64,000 nt of DNA, taken from contig NZ_CP035807.1 in the NCBI RefSeq assembly GCF_008329945.1, positions 62,001 through 126,000 on the forward strand. Reading direction: 5' to 3'. This DNA comes from Thiospirochaeta perfilievii (lineage in GTDB: Bacteria; Spirochaetota; Spirochaetia; DSM-2461). Within the stretch, counting starts at the first letter, position 1, and each line of letters opens with the position of its first letter. Below, one piece after another: positions 52,269 to 59,248 of the stretch. The notes under the pieces are model-generated. The model was given only the letters and a program-made list of their open reading frames with translations, ran no database searches and had not been told where the DNA came from. The translations under genes and the position numbers were made by a program.

Positions 52269-53618
52269 TTGAAGCGATATATTATATTATTAACCCTATT
52301 TTTCTTAACAAACACCCTTTTTTCCCAGGATGCCCTAGAGCTATACTCTAAGATTTACGATATTTTTGTAGACTCAAATGAGCAGAATGACAATAGTGGT
52401 TTAAACTCATTTCTTACTCTATATATTCCTCCAGGTGGCAAGTATGAAGGCATGGGTACAGCTTTTACTGGGGTATCAGACGATATAGGCTTTTTTAATG
52501 CAAATCCCTCTGTTAGTTCTAGATTAAACCTCTCTGAAGTATCATTTTTCCATAATGAGTTTATAGAAGATGTTGATATGGAGACTATTGCCTTTACAGG
52601 AAGATATAAAGATTTTGGTTATGGCTTTCAAGGAAAGTGGTTACATATAGGTTTTACAGCTGTAAATGAGTGGGCAGAGAGGGATAATAAGGGTATATAT
52701 TCTGAATTTATATTAAAAAATAATATCTCTTGGAATCTACTTAGAGGTTTTGATTTTTCAGGTATTTCCATTGGATTAAATACAAATATTGGTTATAGAA
52801 GTGTGCCTATGGTATACAACAATCTTAATGTTCAGGATCAATCATCCTTTGCACTATTTTTTGATTTAGGATTATTAACAGAGTTCAATTTATTTAAATT
52901 TTACTCCTCAAGAAGTAGGAATTTTTCAATAGGCCTATCATTTTTAAATATTGGAAGAGAGTTTATAGATGGACCAGACCCACTTCCATCATCTATAAAT
53001 ATTGGATTTGCCTACTCCCTTATTGAACCATTAACAATATCCTATGATCTTTCTTATAAGTTTAATTTACATAACTATCCATCAAAAGATGAGAATGGAG
53101 ACTTCTCCCCGGTAGTCTACGGTTTTAATGAAGGAGAGGGATTCTACCATGGGATAGGTTTTGATATTAGGATATTAGATATAGCCTCACTACATGGAGG
53201 TTTTTTATATAAACCAGATACACCAAGATTAACAATTGGTACAGAGATAAATTACAATAAATCTCCAGGGGAAGATGTTAATTTAGAGAAGGAGTATTTA
53301 GACTCTAAAAATGAGTTTATATTGGCAATTAACTACTCCCTAGACCTTATGCCAGAGACCCCTTTAAATAGAATAAGTGTTGAGTTAAAAATTAATTTAG
53401 GTGATTATCAAAGATTTGAAACAAGGGAGAAAATCCAAGAGTTATATGTTAAGGGCCTTCAAATTTATTCTAATGGTGAAATTGAAGAGGCTATAAAGAT
53501 CTGGGAGAAGTGTATTGAATTAGATAGTAAATTTGATCCTGCTATTAGAATGAAAAGTTTAGCAGAACAGTCTATAGAATTACAGGTTAAAATAAAAGAG
53601 AAGAGTTCAATAGAGTAA
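52269..53618 (+). CDS. UPF0164-family outer-membrane protein with C-terminal TPR
   Basis: A 449-residue exported protein resembling the UPF0164 proteins of Treponema, thought to form FadL-like outer-membrane barrels. The signal peptide is MKRYIILLTLFFLTNTLFSQ. The family hallmark 'GGKYEGMGTAFTGVSDDIGFFNANPS' lies near residues 57-82, then repeated amphipathic strands, and a single TPR at about 395-445 ('GLQIYSNGEIEEAIKIWEKC'). I start at TTG 52269 because GGAGGA lies 3 bases upstream and a signal peptide follows at once. The open frame back to 52110 has no such support and runs over the divergent gene's start. It probably belongs with the adjacent TPR/SpoIIE genes. Confidence 0.82.
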   Translation: MKRYIILLTLFFLTNTLFSQDALELYSKIYDIFVDSNEQNDNSGLNSFLTLYIPPGGKYEGMGTAFTGVSDDIGFFNANPSVSSRLNLSEVSFFHNEFIEDVDMETIAFTGRYKDFGYGFQGKWLHIGFTAVNEWAERDNKGIYSEFILKNNISWNLLRGFDFSGISIGLNTNIGYRSVPMVYNNLNVQDQSSFALFFDLGLLTEFNLFKFYSSRSRNFSIGLSFLNIGREFIDGPDPLPSSINIGFAYSLIEPLTISYDLSYKFNLHNYPSKDENGDFSPVVYGFNEGEGFYHGIGFDIRILDIASLHGGFLYKPDTPRLTIGTEINYNKSPGEDVNLEKEYLDSKNEFILAINYSLDLMPETPLNRISVELKINLGDYQRFETREKIQELYVKGLQIYSNGEIEEAIKIWEKCIELDSKFDPAIRMKSLAEQSIELQVKIKEKSSIE

Positions 53619-53619
53619 A

Positions 53620-54510
53620 CTACTGCATATTTACTAAAATTTCACTCTTATTAAAAAGTGTAGCGTAGGATTTACCAGACATTCCAAGAAAATCCTTAAC
53701 TTCGTAATTTGCCCCTGCACTTAATAGGTAGTTAGAGACTTCCACATCACCATGTCCTACAGCTAAAATTAAAGCAGTCTGACCATTTTTACTCTGGGTT
53801 TCTAGATCAGCCCCTTGGGCAACTAAAATCTTTATCGATTCTAAGTCACCAACAGATGCTGCATCCATTATTGGAGTATTGTGCCTATCTTCACTTATAG
53901 CGTTAATATCTGCACCTATCTCTATTAGATATTGAACAATATCTAAATGGTTTGTTCTAACAGCTAAGCAGAGCATAGGAACACCTTTAGAGTTCCGTGA
54001 TGAACTAGAGAAGCCTGCATCAATATATTTTTTTACTATCTCTAGTTGACCTGAAGAGATTGATTCCCCCATAGCGTCATTACTTAGGGCAAAACCAGTA
54101 TCTATTAAGTGTTTTCTAGCACTCTCTTTACGTTGAATAGAGCTAAAACTCTTATATTCATAATCAGCATAAATTTCAACACTTTCATATCCATGTCCAA
54201 AATTATACATTTTTAATAGGGTATCAGCAGAATCTATTCCCTCTGTTAAGTAGAAGTAGTGTCCTTTATTTGACCCTGATATGTATCCTAACATTCCAGT
54301 TAACCATCTATTATCAAAATTTTCTTTAGAGAGAATTACAAAGATATGGGAATATGAGTCTAAAACACTATATAGTGCTGCTAATTGATTTATACTCCAA
54401 TCTACATCTATCTTTGTAGCATCAATCTTTAGCCCCCTAGAGTTAAATATCTTAAATATTCTCTTAAGAACATATCTATCATTCTCAGGATACAAAATTA
54501 TACTATTCAA
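53620..54510 (-). CDS. Ankyrin-repeat protein with TIR-like N-terminal domain
   Basis: A 296-residue cytoplasmic protein. Residues 1 to about 110 form an alpha/beta domain: 'SIILYPENDRYVLKRIF', then 'SYSHIFVILSKENFDNRWL', a TIR-like 'hhLSxxxxxSxW' pattern. The position of the TIR catalytic Glu is occupied by Met/Leu (TGMLG), so NAD hydrolysis is unlikely. Ankyrin repeats occupy about 145-290 ('GVPMLCLAVRTNHLDIVQYL', 'NTPIMDAASVGDLESIKIL', 'QTALILAVGHGDVEVSNYLL'). The start is TTG with AGGTGGAAG upstream. It faces the UPF0164 gene tail to tail, one base apart. The TIR relationship is tentative; ankyrin is certain. Confidence 0.7.
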   Translation of the reverse strand: MNSIILYPENDRYVLKRIFKIFNSRGLKIDATKIDVDWSINQLAALYSVLDSYSHIFVILSKENFDNRWLTGMLGYISGSNKGHYFYLTEGIDSADTLLKMYNFGHGYESVEIYADYEYKSFSSIQRKESARKHLIDTGFALSNDAMGESISSGQLEIVKKYIDAGFSSSSRNSKGVPMLCLAVRTNHLDIVQYLIEIGADINAISEDRHNTPIMDAASVGDLESIKILVAQGADLETQSKNGQTALILAVGHGDVEVSNYLLSAGANYEVKDFLGMSGKSYATLFNKSEILVNMQ

Positions 54511-54533
54511 ACTTCCACCTATTTAGTAATTAC

Positions 54534-54562
54534 TTTAATAACATTATAAAAAAGATTATAGT
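54534..54562 (+). promoter_or_regulatory. Candidate leaderless promoter of the membrane protein-Nudix operon
   Basis: TTTAAT (54534-54539), 17 bases, TATAGT (54557-54562), then 5 bases to the ATG at 54568, with no Shine-Dalgarno sequence. The -35 box is weak. Confidence 0.35.
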
Positions 54563-54567
54563 ATGGT

Positions 54568-55812
54568 ATGAGTAAAAAATCAAACAATCCTGATGCTATA
54601 AAAAAATATACAAGGGATTTAAGAGATAAGTTTGAAGCAGAAGAAATTCTTTCATCAAAGGAGATAGAGAATCTTCAAAAAAAATACAACTTATCACTAG
54701 AGGATCTTTCTATAATTAAGAAGTTAGCAGATGATTCCTATATTAAGGCAAAGGAAAATTTTGAGTTAGGAGATTGGGATAACTCAATTAGTAACATTGA
54801 GGAGTCTATATATAAGTGCCCTTTAGAGATTGAGTATTTAGAACTCTACTTTAACATACTTCTTGAAAAAAATAAGTTACTTGGGGATGATAAAACAGAT
54901 AGTCAAAACATTGATTTAGTTTTAAAAAGAGTGGCTAATATAAGTAAATTACACTATTACAAATTAAAAAAGCAGACAAAGGAGAAGGTTAAATTTAATA
55001 AAAAAATTCTACTTTTTCTTATTATCCCTGTTGTTATTGTCCTATTTATACTATTTATATTATTTTCACCAACAAAAAAAGAGGATATTAAAACAGTTTT
55101 TAATAATAACTACCCAGAATTAAATCCAGATGAAGTAGTTACTGAAATAGATATAGTTCATCACAAATCAAAGTTACAGTTAGAAGTTATTAAATCAAAG
55201 CTAAGTGGAGATATAAACTCTTTCCTATATCAGCTGCAATTCTATGTTTTTTCAGAATTGGACAATATTACAGAAGTTAGTGGTCAAATAGAGATATACG
55301 ACAGAAGCAGTATGATTTTATACACTGAAGATTTTCACTCTCCAAAGGATACAAACTACTTCTTAAATGAGAAGATCCCTTTTTCCATAAATGTTAACTC
55401 CCATAGAAATATACCTAATATTAAAAGTGTAAAAATTAAAGTTGATAAAATTGTTAGTACAAAGGGAGTAGAGAGAGAGGTTGGGGAGGTTGTAGATATA
55501 ATTCTCCCTAATAATAGATTGTGGAAGTTAACACTAAATGAGACAGATTATAAAATTACTAAGGGTGTTGTTAATAACTACCTTACTATTGGACTTCTAT
55601 TAACTAACAGTGATAGTAGTAAAATAAACTATATAGATGGAAGTTTACAGTGGTTAGATGAGTATAACTTAGTAACAGAAGAGGTAGATATAATACTTAT
55701 TGACAACCAAGATATTCCCCTTGAAAGAAACAGTTCGAGATTAATAAAAAAAACAATTGAGATTAAAAATATAACATCCACTTACAGGGTTAAAATAGGA
55801 AATATAAAATGA
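54568..55812 (+). CDS. Single-pass membrane protein with large outer domain
   Basis: A 414-residue protein with a cytoplasmic N-terminal part (1-147), helical and TPR-like ('AKENFELGDWDNSISNIEES'). One membrane helix follows at about 149-170 (preceded by KKKTKEK-like basic residues), then a beta-rich outer domain of about 240 residues. No known family. It overlaps the Nudix gene (ATGA). The design recalls a scaffold linking a cytoplasmic partner to a periplasmic one. Confidence 0.6.
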   Translation: MSKKSNNPDAIKKYTRDLRDKFEAEEILSSKEIENLQKKYNLSLEDLSIIKKLADDSYIKAKENFELGDWDNSISNIEESIYKCPLEIEYLELYFNILLEKNKLLGDDKTDSQNIDLVLKRVANISKLHYYKLKKQTKEKVKFNKKILLFLIIPVVIVLFILFILFSPTKKEDIKTVFNNNYPELNPDEVVTEIDIVHHKSKLQLEVIKSKLSGDINSFLYQLQFYVFSELDNITEVSGQIEIYDRSSMILYTEDFHSPKDTNYFLNEKIPFSINVNSHRNIPNIKSVKIKVDKIVSTKGVEREVGEVVDIILPNNRLWKLTLNETDYKITKGVVNNYLTIGLLLTNSDSSKINYIDGSLQWLDEYNLVTEEVDIILIDNQDIPLERNSSRLIKKTIEIKNITSTYRVKIGNIK

Positions 55813-56306
55813 AAAAATATGATAAAAGAACTTTTGAGAAACATGCTGTAGTATCGTATATATTTAATAAGGATCAGGTTTTATTAATTAAAAAAAAGCG
55901 AGGTTTAGGCGCAGGAAAAATTAATGTCCCTGGGGGGCATATAGAAGATGGAGAGAGTGCCTATTGTGCGGCTATTAGAGAGACTATAGAAGAGGTATCT
56001 TTAGTAACTGATGAGCTTAAACTAATGGGTTACCTGTTTTTCAAGTTTACAGATGGATTGACTATGAAGGGGTATGTTTACAGAACAGATAATTTTCAAG
56101 GTGAACCTAAAGAGAGTGATGAGGCGGTACCATTTTGGATGGATATAGAACAAATCCCCTATGACAGGATGTGGGCTGATGATATTATTTGGTTACCACA
56201 GATGATAAATGGTAGATATTTTCGAGGTTATTTTGAATTTGATGGGGATATAATGATAAAAAGAGAGGTTGAGTTTTACGACAGTCTAAGTGAGTTTAAT
56301 CCATAG
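55809..56306 (+). CDS. MTH1-like Nudix hydrolase (8-oxo-dGTP diphosphatase family)
   Basis: A 165-residue Nudix protein closely patterned on human MTH1: 'LLIKKKRGLGAGKINVPGGHIEDGE', then 'YDRMWADDIIWLPQMINGRYFRGYF' in the C-terminal half, where MTH1 has MWPDDSYWFP and FHGYFKF. The Nudix box runs GHIEDGE...IRETIEEVSL (residues about 47-70). The catalytic R-E..EE core is intact, but the closing G is S and one hydrophobic position is T. It should sanitise oxidised purine nucleotides. It starts in the stop of the membrane protein gene. Confidence 0.88.
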   Translation: MKKYDKRTFEKHAVVSYIFNKDQVLLIKKKRGLGAGKINVPGGHIEDGESAYCAAIRETIEEVSLVTDELKLMGYLFFKFTDGLTMKGYVYRTDNFQGEPKESDEAVPFWMDIEQIPYDRMWADDIIWLPQMINGRYFRGYFEFDGDIMIKREVEFYDSLSEFNP

Positions 56307-56841
56307 TTTTAGATATTTTTTTTAACTCTCTATAGAGAGCATCAATATCAATATCACTACTGTTGTAAGCAACAATTTCTCCAATAGCTAACATAAACAC
56401 TCCTTCTAACTCTATTAGGCGATCATAAAACTGATTATCCCGAAGTGTCTCTATAACTATCTTATTTTTAAGTCTATTAACAAATGCAAGGGAATCTATA
56501 GCGTGTCTAAAATAGTAGTGTCCCTTATAAGCATCATAATAACCACTGTCTTGCCTAAGTACTAGATAAAAATCAAACCAGGAGTTTAAAATAGACTGGG
56601 ACATAATTGCAATCTCTTTTTCTATTTTTAACCTCTTATTTATCTCTTCTATAGTAGAATCATCACTTAAATTATACCTATTACGACTCTCTTTTAATAA
56701 TAAAAAACTACTCTCCTTATCTAAATAGGTTCTAGCACTTAATACAGTCTGCTGATCTAAAACAGGCTCTTCCTCCCAATTATCTACAGATTTACAACTG
56801 AATAATAAAATAAATAAAAATATAGAGACTAACTTCTTCAT
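56296..56841 (-). CDS. Lipoprotein of unknown function, helical
   Basis: A 181-residue lipoprotein (signal MKKLVSIFLFILLFSC, Cys16). The mature part is mostly helical and charged, with 'YYDAYKGHYYFRHAIDSLAFVNRL' in the middle. No family is recognised. The ATG follows a promoter by 5 bases and has no ribosome site. The 3' end overlaps the convergent Nudix gene by 11 bases. Confidence 0.6.
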   Translation of the reverse strand: MKKLVSIFLFILLFSCKSVDNWEEEPVLDQQTVLSARTYLDKESSFLLLKESRNRYNLSDDSTIEEINKRLKIEKEIAIMSQSILNSWFDFYLVLRQDSGYYDAYKGHYYFRHAIDSLAFVNRLKNKIVIETLRDNQFYDRLIELEGVFMLAIGEIVAYNSSDIDIDALYRELKKISKTMD

Positions 56842-56846
56842 AACTT

Positions 56847-56875
56847 ATTATACCTAGCAAAGCCATATATTACAA
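56847..56875 (-). promoter_or_regulatory. Candidate leaderless promoter of the 56.8-kb lipoprotein gene
   Basis: Reading the minus strand: TTGTAA, 17 bases, a perfect TATAAT, then 5 bases to the ATG. It covers the end of the upstream lipoprotein gene. No Shine-Dalgarno sequence. Confidence 0.55.
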
Positions 56876-57868
56876 ATCTTTTAAATAAATGGAGGATTTA
56901 GTTGAGTAGATAAGTAACCTATTTTGATATATATATGAGTTTAAAATGTCAATATCATCAACTATATTTTCACTTATAGGATTTCCATGTATGGAAAAAA
57001 CCTTAAATATATTTTTACCACTATTTTTTAAGTGAACAGTAATAGTAGATTCTGTATGAGTAACTATGTCAGTTGCATAATAACCTTCTAGATCCCCTAA
57101 TAGATTAAAACTCTTTATAATAATACCACTTTTATCAAATATATGGATTGAGTTTTTAAGTAGGACATAGAGGTAATTAGAGGTTGTATAAAGTTGGATA
57201 ACATCATTTTCAAAGTTATATATACTCTCTGTCTCTAAACTATCTATACTTGTTTTTAAAAGCTGATTATCTACTGTATAAAAAATACTCCTATTATATA
57301 GGGTTAGATGCTCTGGATATAGGTCCCCTAGATCTATAAGCCCCTGACTCTTTATTATTAAGTCACTGTCTAAGATATAGTAGTTACACTTATAGTTTTT
57401 GATATAGTTACTAGGATTTAACTTGTGACCTCTTAGGTAGATAGATCTACTATTATCCCCTATATTAAAAAGGGAACCAATACTATTTTTGTCCCTACTA
57501 AACTCATTTTTAGTAACTAAGTTTATATCATTAAAGGTCTCAATTGTAATAGTAGTTCCCCTACTCTCATACAGAAGATATGTATTGGGTTTTGACTCAA
57601 ACAATCTAATATAATCACTATTTACATCGACGTTCAGATACTTTTCCACAGGGTATATTCTTAGGATATCACCACTGCTTTTTATAAAACATAGTGTTAT
57701 TATATTGTTAAAGTCCTTTAAATTACTTAGAAATAGGATATTGTGATTATTATCCTCCAGCAAGTCAGAAACACCGTTAAAAAAGTTTAAACCATCAATT
57801 AGTTCAACTTGCTTTTTACAAGAGAATAAAATAGTTATCATAAAGAGTATTACCAGTTTGAACTTCAC
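56870..57868 (-). CDS. Lipoprotein, beta-propeller-like, unknown function
   Basis: A 332-residue lipoprotein (lipobox LFSC, Cys about 17). The mature protein is a long series of short strands with repeated Asn-Ile/Asp-Ser turns ('NHNILFLSNLKDFNNIITL', 'NYLYVLLKNSIHIFDKSG', 'TITVHLKNSGKNIFKVF'), as in beta-propellers; blade boundaries cannot be fixed by eye. The start is GTG with no ribosome site; TATCAT ends 6 bases before it, another possible leaderless start. Role unknown. Confidence 0.6.
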   Translation of the reverse strand: MKFKLVILFMITILFSCKKQVELIDGLNFFNGVSDLLEDNNHNILFLSNLKDFNNIITLCFIKSSGDILRIYPVEKYLNVDVNSDYIRLFESKPNTYLLYESRGTTITIETFNDINLVTKNEFSRDKNSIGSLFNIGDNSRSIYLRGHKLNPSNYIKNYKCNYYILDSDLIIKSQGLIDLGDLYPEHLTLYNRSIFYTVDNQLLKTSIDSLETESIYNFENDVIQLYTTSNYLYVLLKNSIHIFDKSGIIIKSFNLLGDLEGYYATDIVTHTESTITVHLKNSGKNIFKVFSIHGNPISENIVDDIDILNSYIYQNRLLIYSTKSSIYLKDL

Positions 57869-57910
57869 ATTTTTATGATATCATATAGATATGGTATTGA
57901 ATATAAACTT

Positions 57911-58210
57911 TTAGTTAGCTATATCTTCTTCCTCTTTCCAGGTGTTAATAATAGATACAATCTCATCCTCTAGTAGGTTTTGTTCTTTTAATAATGAAGT
58001 AAAGTAGATCTCTAACTCCTTTAAGGATATGTCATATAGTTTTGAAATCTTACTTGTTTCATCAACTAAAAAACCACTCTCTTCTAAACTGATAATAACC
58101 CCTCCACACTCCTTTTGGATTTTAAGGGCTTCTTCGAAGCTCTCTACAGGGGGGAAATAGACAATACCCTTGGATTTAAGCATACCCTTTGGATCATAAT
58201 CTCTTTTCAT
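57911..58210 (-). CDS. Small cytoplasmic protein of unknown function
   Basis: A 99-residue soluble protein with no signal: 'YDPKGMLKSKGIVYFPP' then 'EALKIQKECGGVIISLEESGF' and a helical acidic C terminus. No family is recognised. Its ATG overlaps the stop of the upstream membrane protein gene (ATGA), so the two are coupled. Confidence 0.6.
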   Translation of the reverse strand: MKRDYDPKGMLKSKGIVYFPPVESFEEALKIQKECGGVIISLEESGFLVDETSKISKLYDISLKELEIYFTSLLKEQNLLEDEIVSIINTWKEEEDIAN

Positions 58211-58761
58211 ATAAGAACTCCTTTAAACTCATTTTTATCTTTTAATTTTTTATTTACTAAATAAGTTAATGAAACAAAAAACAGTATAAAGAATGGTAGT
58301 TGAAACATAAGTAATGGGGGAATAAAAAAGCTTAAAGCAAGAATAAGAGCCATTATACCCTGAAAAATTGTAGTTTTTCCATAGATCTTTTTTTGAATAA
58401 AAAGTGATATTGAAAATAGAATTAAGCTTAAAGTTAAAAGTATGTTAGGTATTAAAATAAAGAGGAAAGAGATACTACTAATTGATATAGAACGATCTAA
58501 TAGCTCAACTATAACTAGTATAGGATAGGTAACTAAAAAAAAGATTGTAGATATTTTCAAAAAGATTCTCTCATTTAATAGGGAGTATTTTAAAAAACCG
58601 ATTACTAAACCAATAAAATACAAAACCATAAAGATATAGGGAAGTACAAATATTATTATTATTGATGATTTAGGACTATATAGTACAATCTCTTTTAAGA
58701 AAAAGGATAATATAAAAAGGATTCCAGATGTAAAGGAGTATTTGTATGACCATTTATCCAC
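58207..58761 (-). CDS. Integral membrane protein of unknown function
   Basis: A 184-residue, very hydrophobic protein with about six membrane helices and almost no soluble part; very rich in Ile, Leu, Phe and Ser. The start is GTG 58761, two bases after the OB-fold lipoprotein stop, with GGAG 11 bases upstream. No family is recognised; nothing suggests a transporter class. Confidence 0.65.
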   Translation of the reverse strand: MDKWSYKYSFTSGILFILSFFLKEIVLYSPKSSIIIIFVLPYIFMVLYFIGLVIGFLKYSLLNERIFLKISTIFFLVTYPILVIVELLDRSISISSISFLFILIPNILLTLSLILFSISLFIQKKIYGKTTIFQGIMALILALSFFIPPLLMFQLPFFILFFVSLTYLVNKKLKDKNEFKGVLI

Positions 58762-58763
58762 TG

Positions 58764-59204
58764 TTACTCTTGCTCCAATAAAAAGTATGTAGCATCAATT
58801 GCACTTAAAGCCTTAGATAGTGTCTCTCCAATAGATTTAGCATTTTTCTTTAATTTCTCTTCATCTAATTTAATGTTGTTTAGTAAAAAATTCTCAATAT
58901 TTGTAATTAAAACTTGGGTAGATTCTTGACTATTTTGGGCATCAAATCCAATAACCTTAGTTTTTATAGTAACTAGATCACCCTTAGTATGGGGTTTTAA
59001 AGTAAAAACTAAAATATTATCGCTCTTATCTACTATTTCAAAAAAGGTATAATCTGTAAAAGGTATTTTTACTAATTTAGAGACTTCACCTCTTACTGTT
59101 ACCACTTCTCCCACATACTTACTTGGATTACTCTTTAGACTTTCTATATTTGTAGTACATGAAAACAGTGATACCATTAATATTATTGTTATTATTTTTT
59201 TCAT
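58764..59204 (-). CDS. OB-fold lipoprotein
   Basis: A 146-residue lipoprotein (signal MKKIITIILMVSLFSC, Cys16). The mature part looks like a small OB-fold: 'NPSKYVGEVVTVRGEVSKLV', 'YTFFEIVDKSDNILVFTLKP', 'KGDLVTIKTKVIGFD', then a C-terminal helix. Similar domains occur in exported nucleic-acid- or ligand-binding proteins of unknown role. GGAGG precedes the ATG. First of the four small genes running to 56.9 kb. Confidence 0.65.
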   Translation of the reverse strand: MKKIITIILMVSLFSCTTNIESLKSNPSKYVGEVVTVRGEVSKLVKIPFTDYTFFEIVDKSDNILVFTLKPHTKGDLVTIKTKVIGFDAQNSQESTQVLITNIENFLLNNIKLDEEKLKKNAKSIGETLSKALSAIDATYFLLEQE

Positions 59205-59220
59205 AAAACCTCCAAAAGAA

Positions 59221-59243
59221 ATAGGCTTATTAAATAAGCCTAT
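59221..59243 (-). terminator. Terminator after carB
   Basis: A 10-base stem (59221-59230 ATAGGCTTAT with 59234-59243 ATAAGCCTAT) and 3-base loop, six bases after the carB stop. The T-tract on the minus side is imperfect (TTCTTTT). Confidence 0.7.
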
Positions 59244-59248
59244 TTTTA

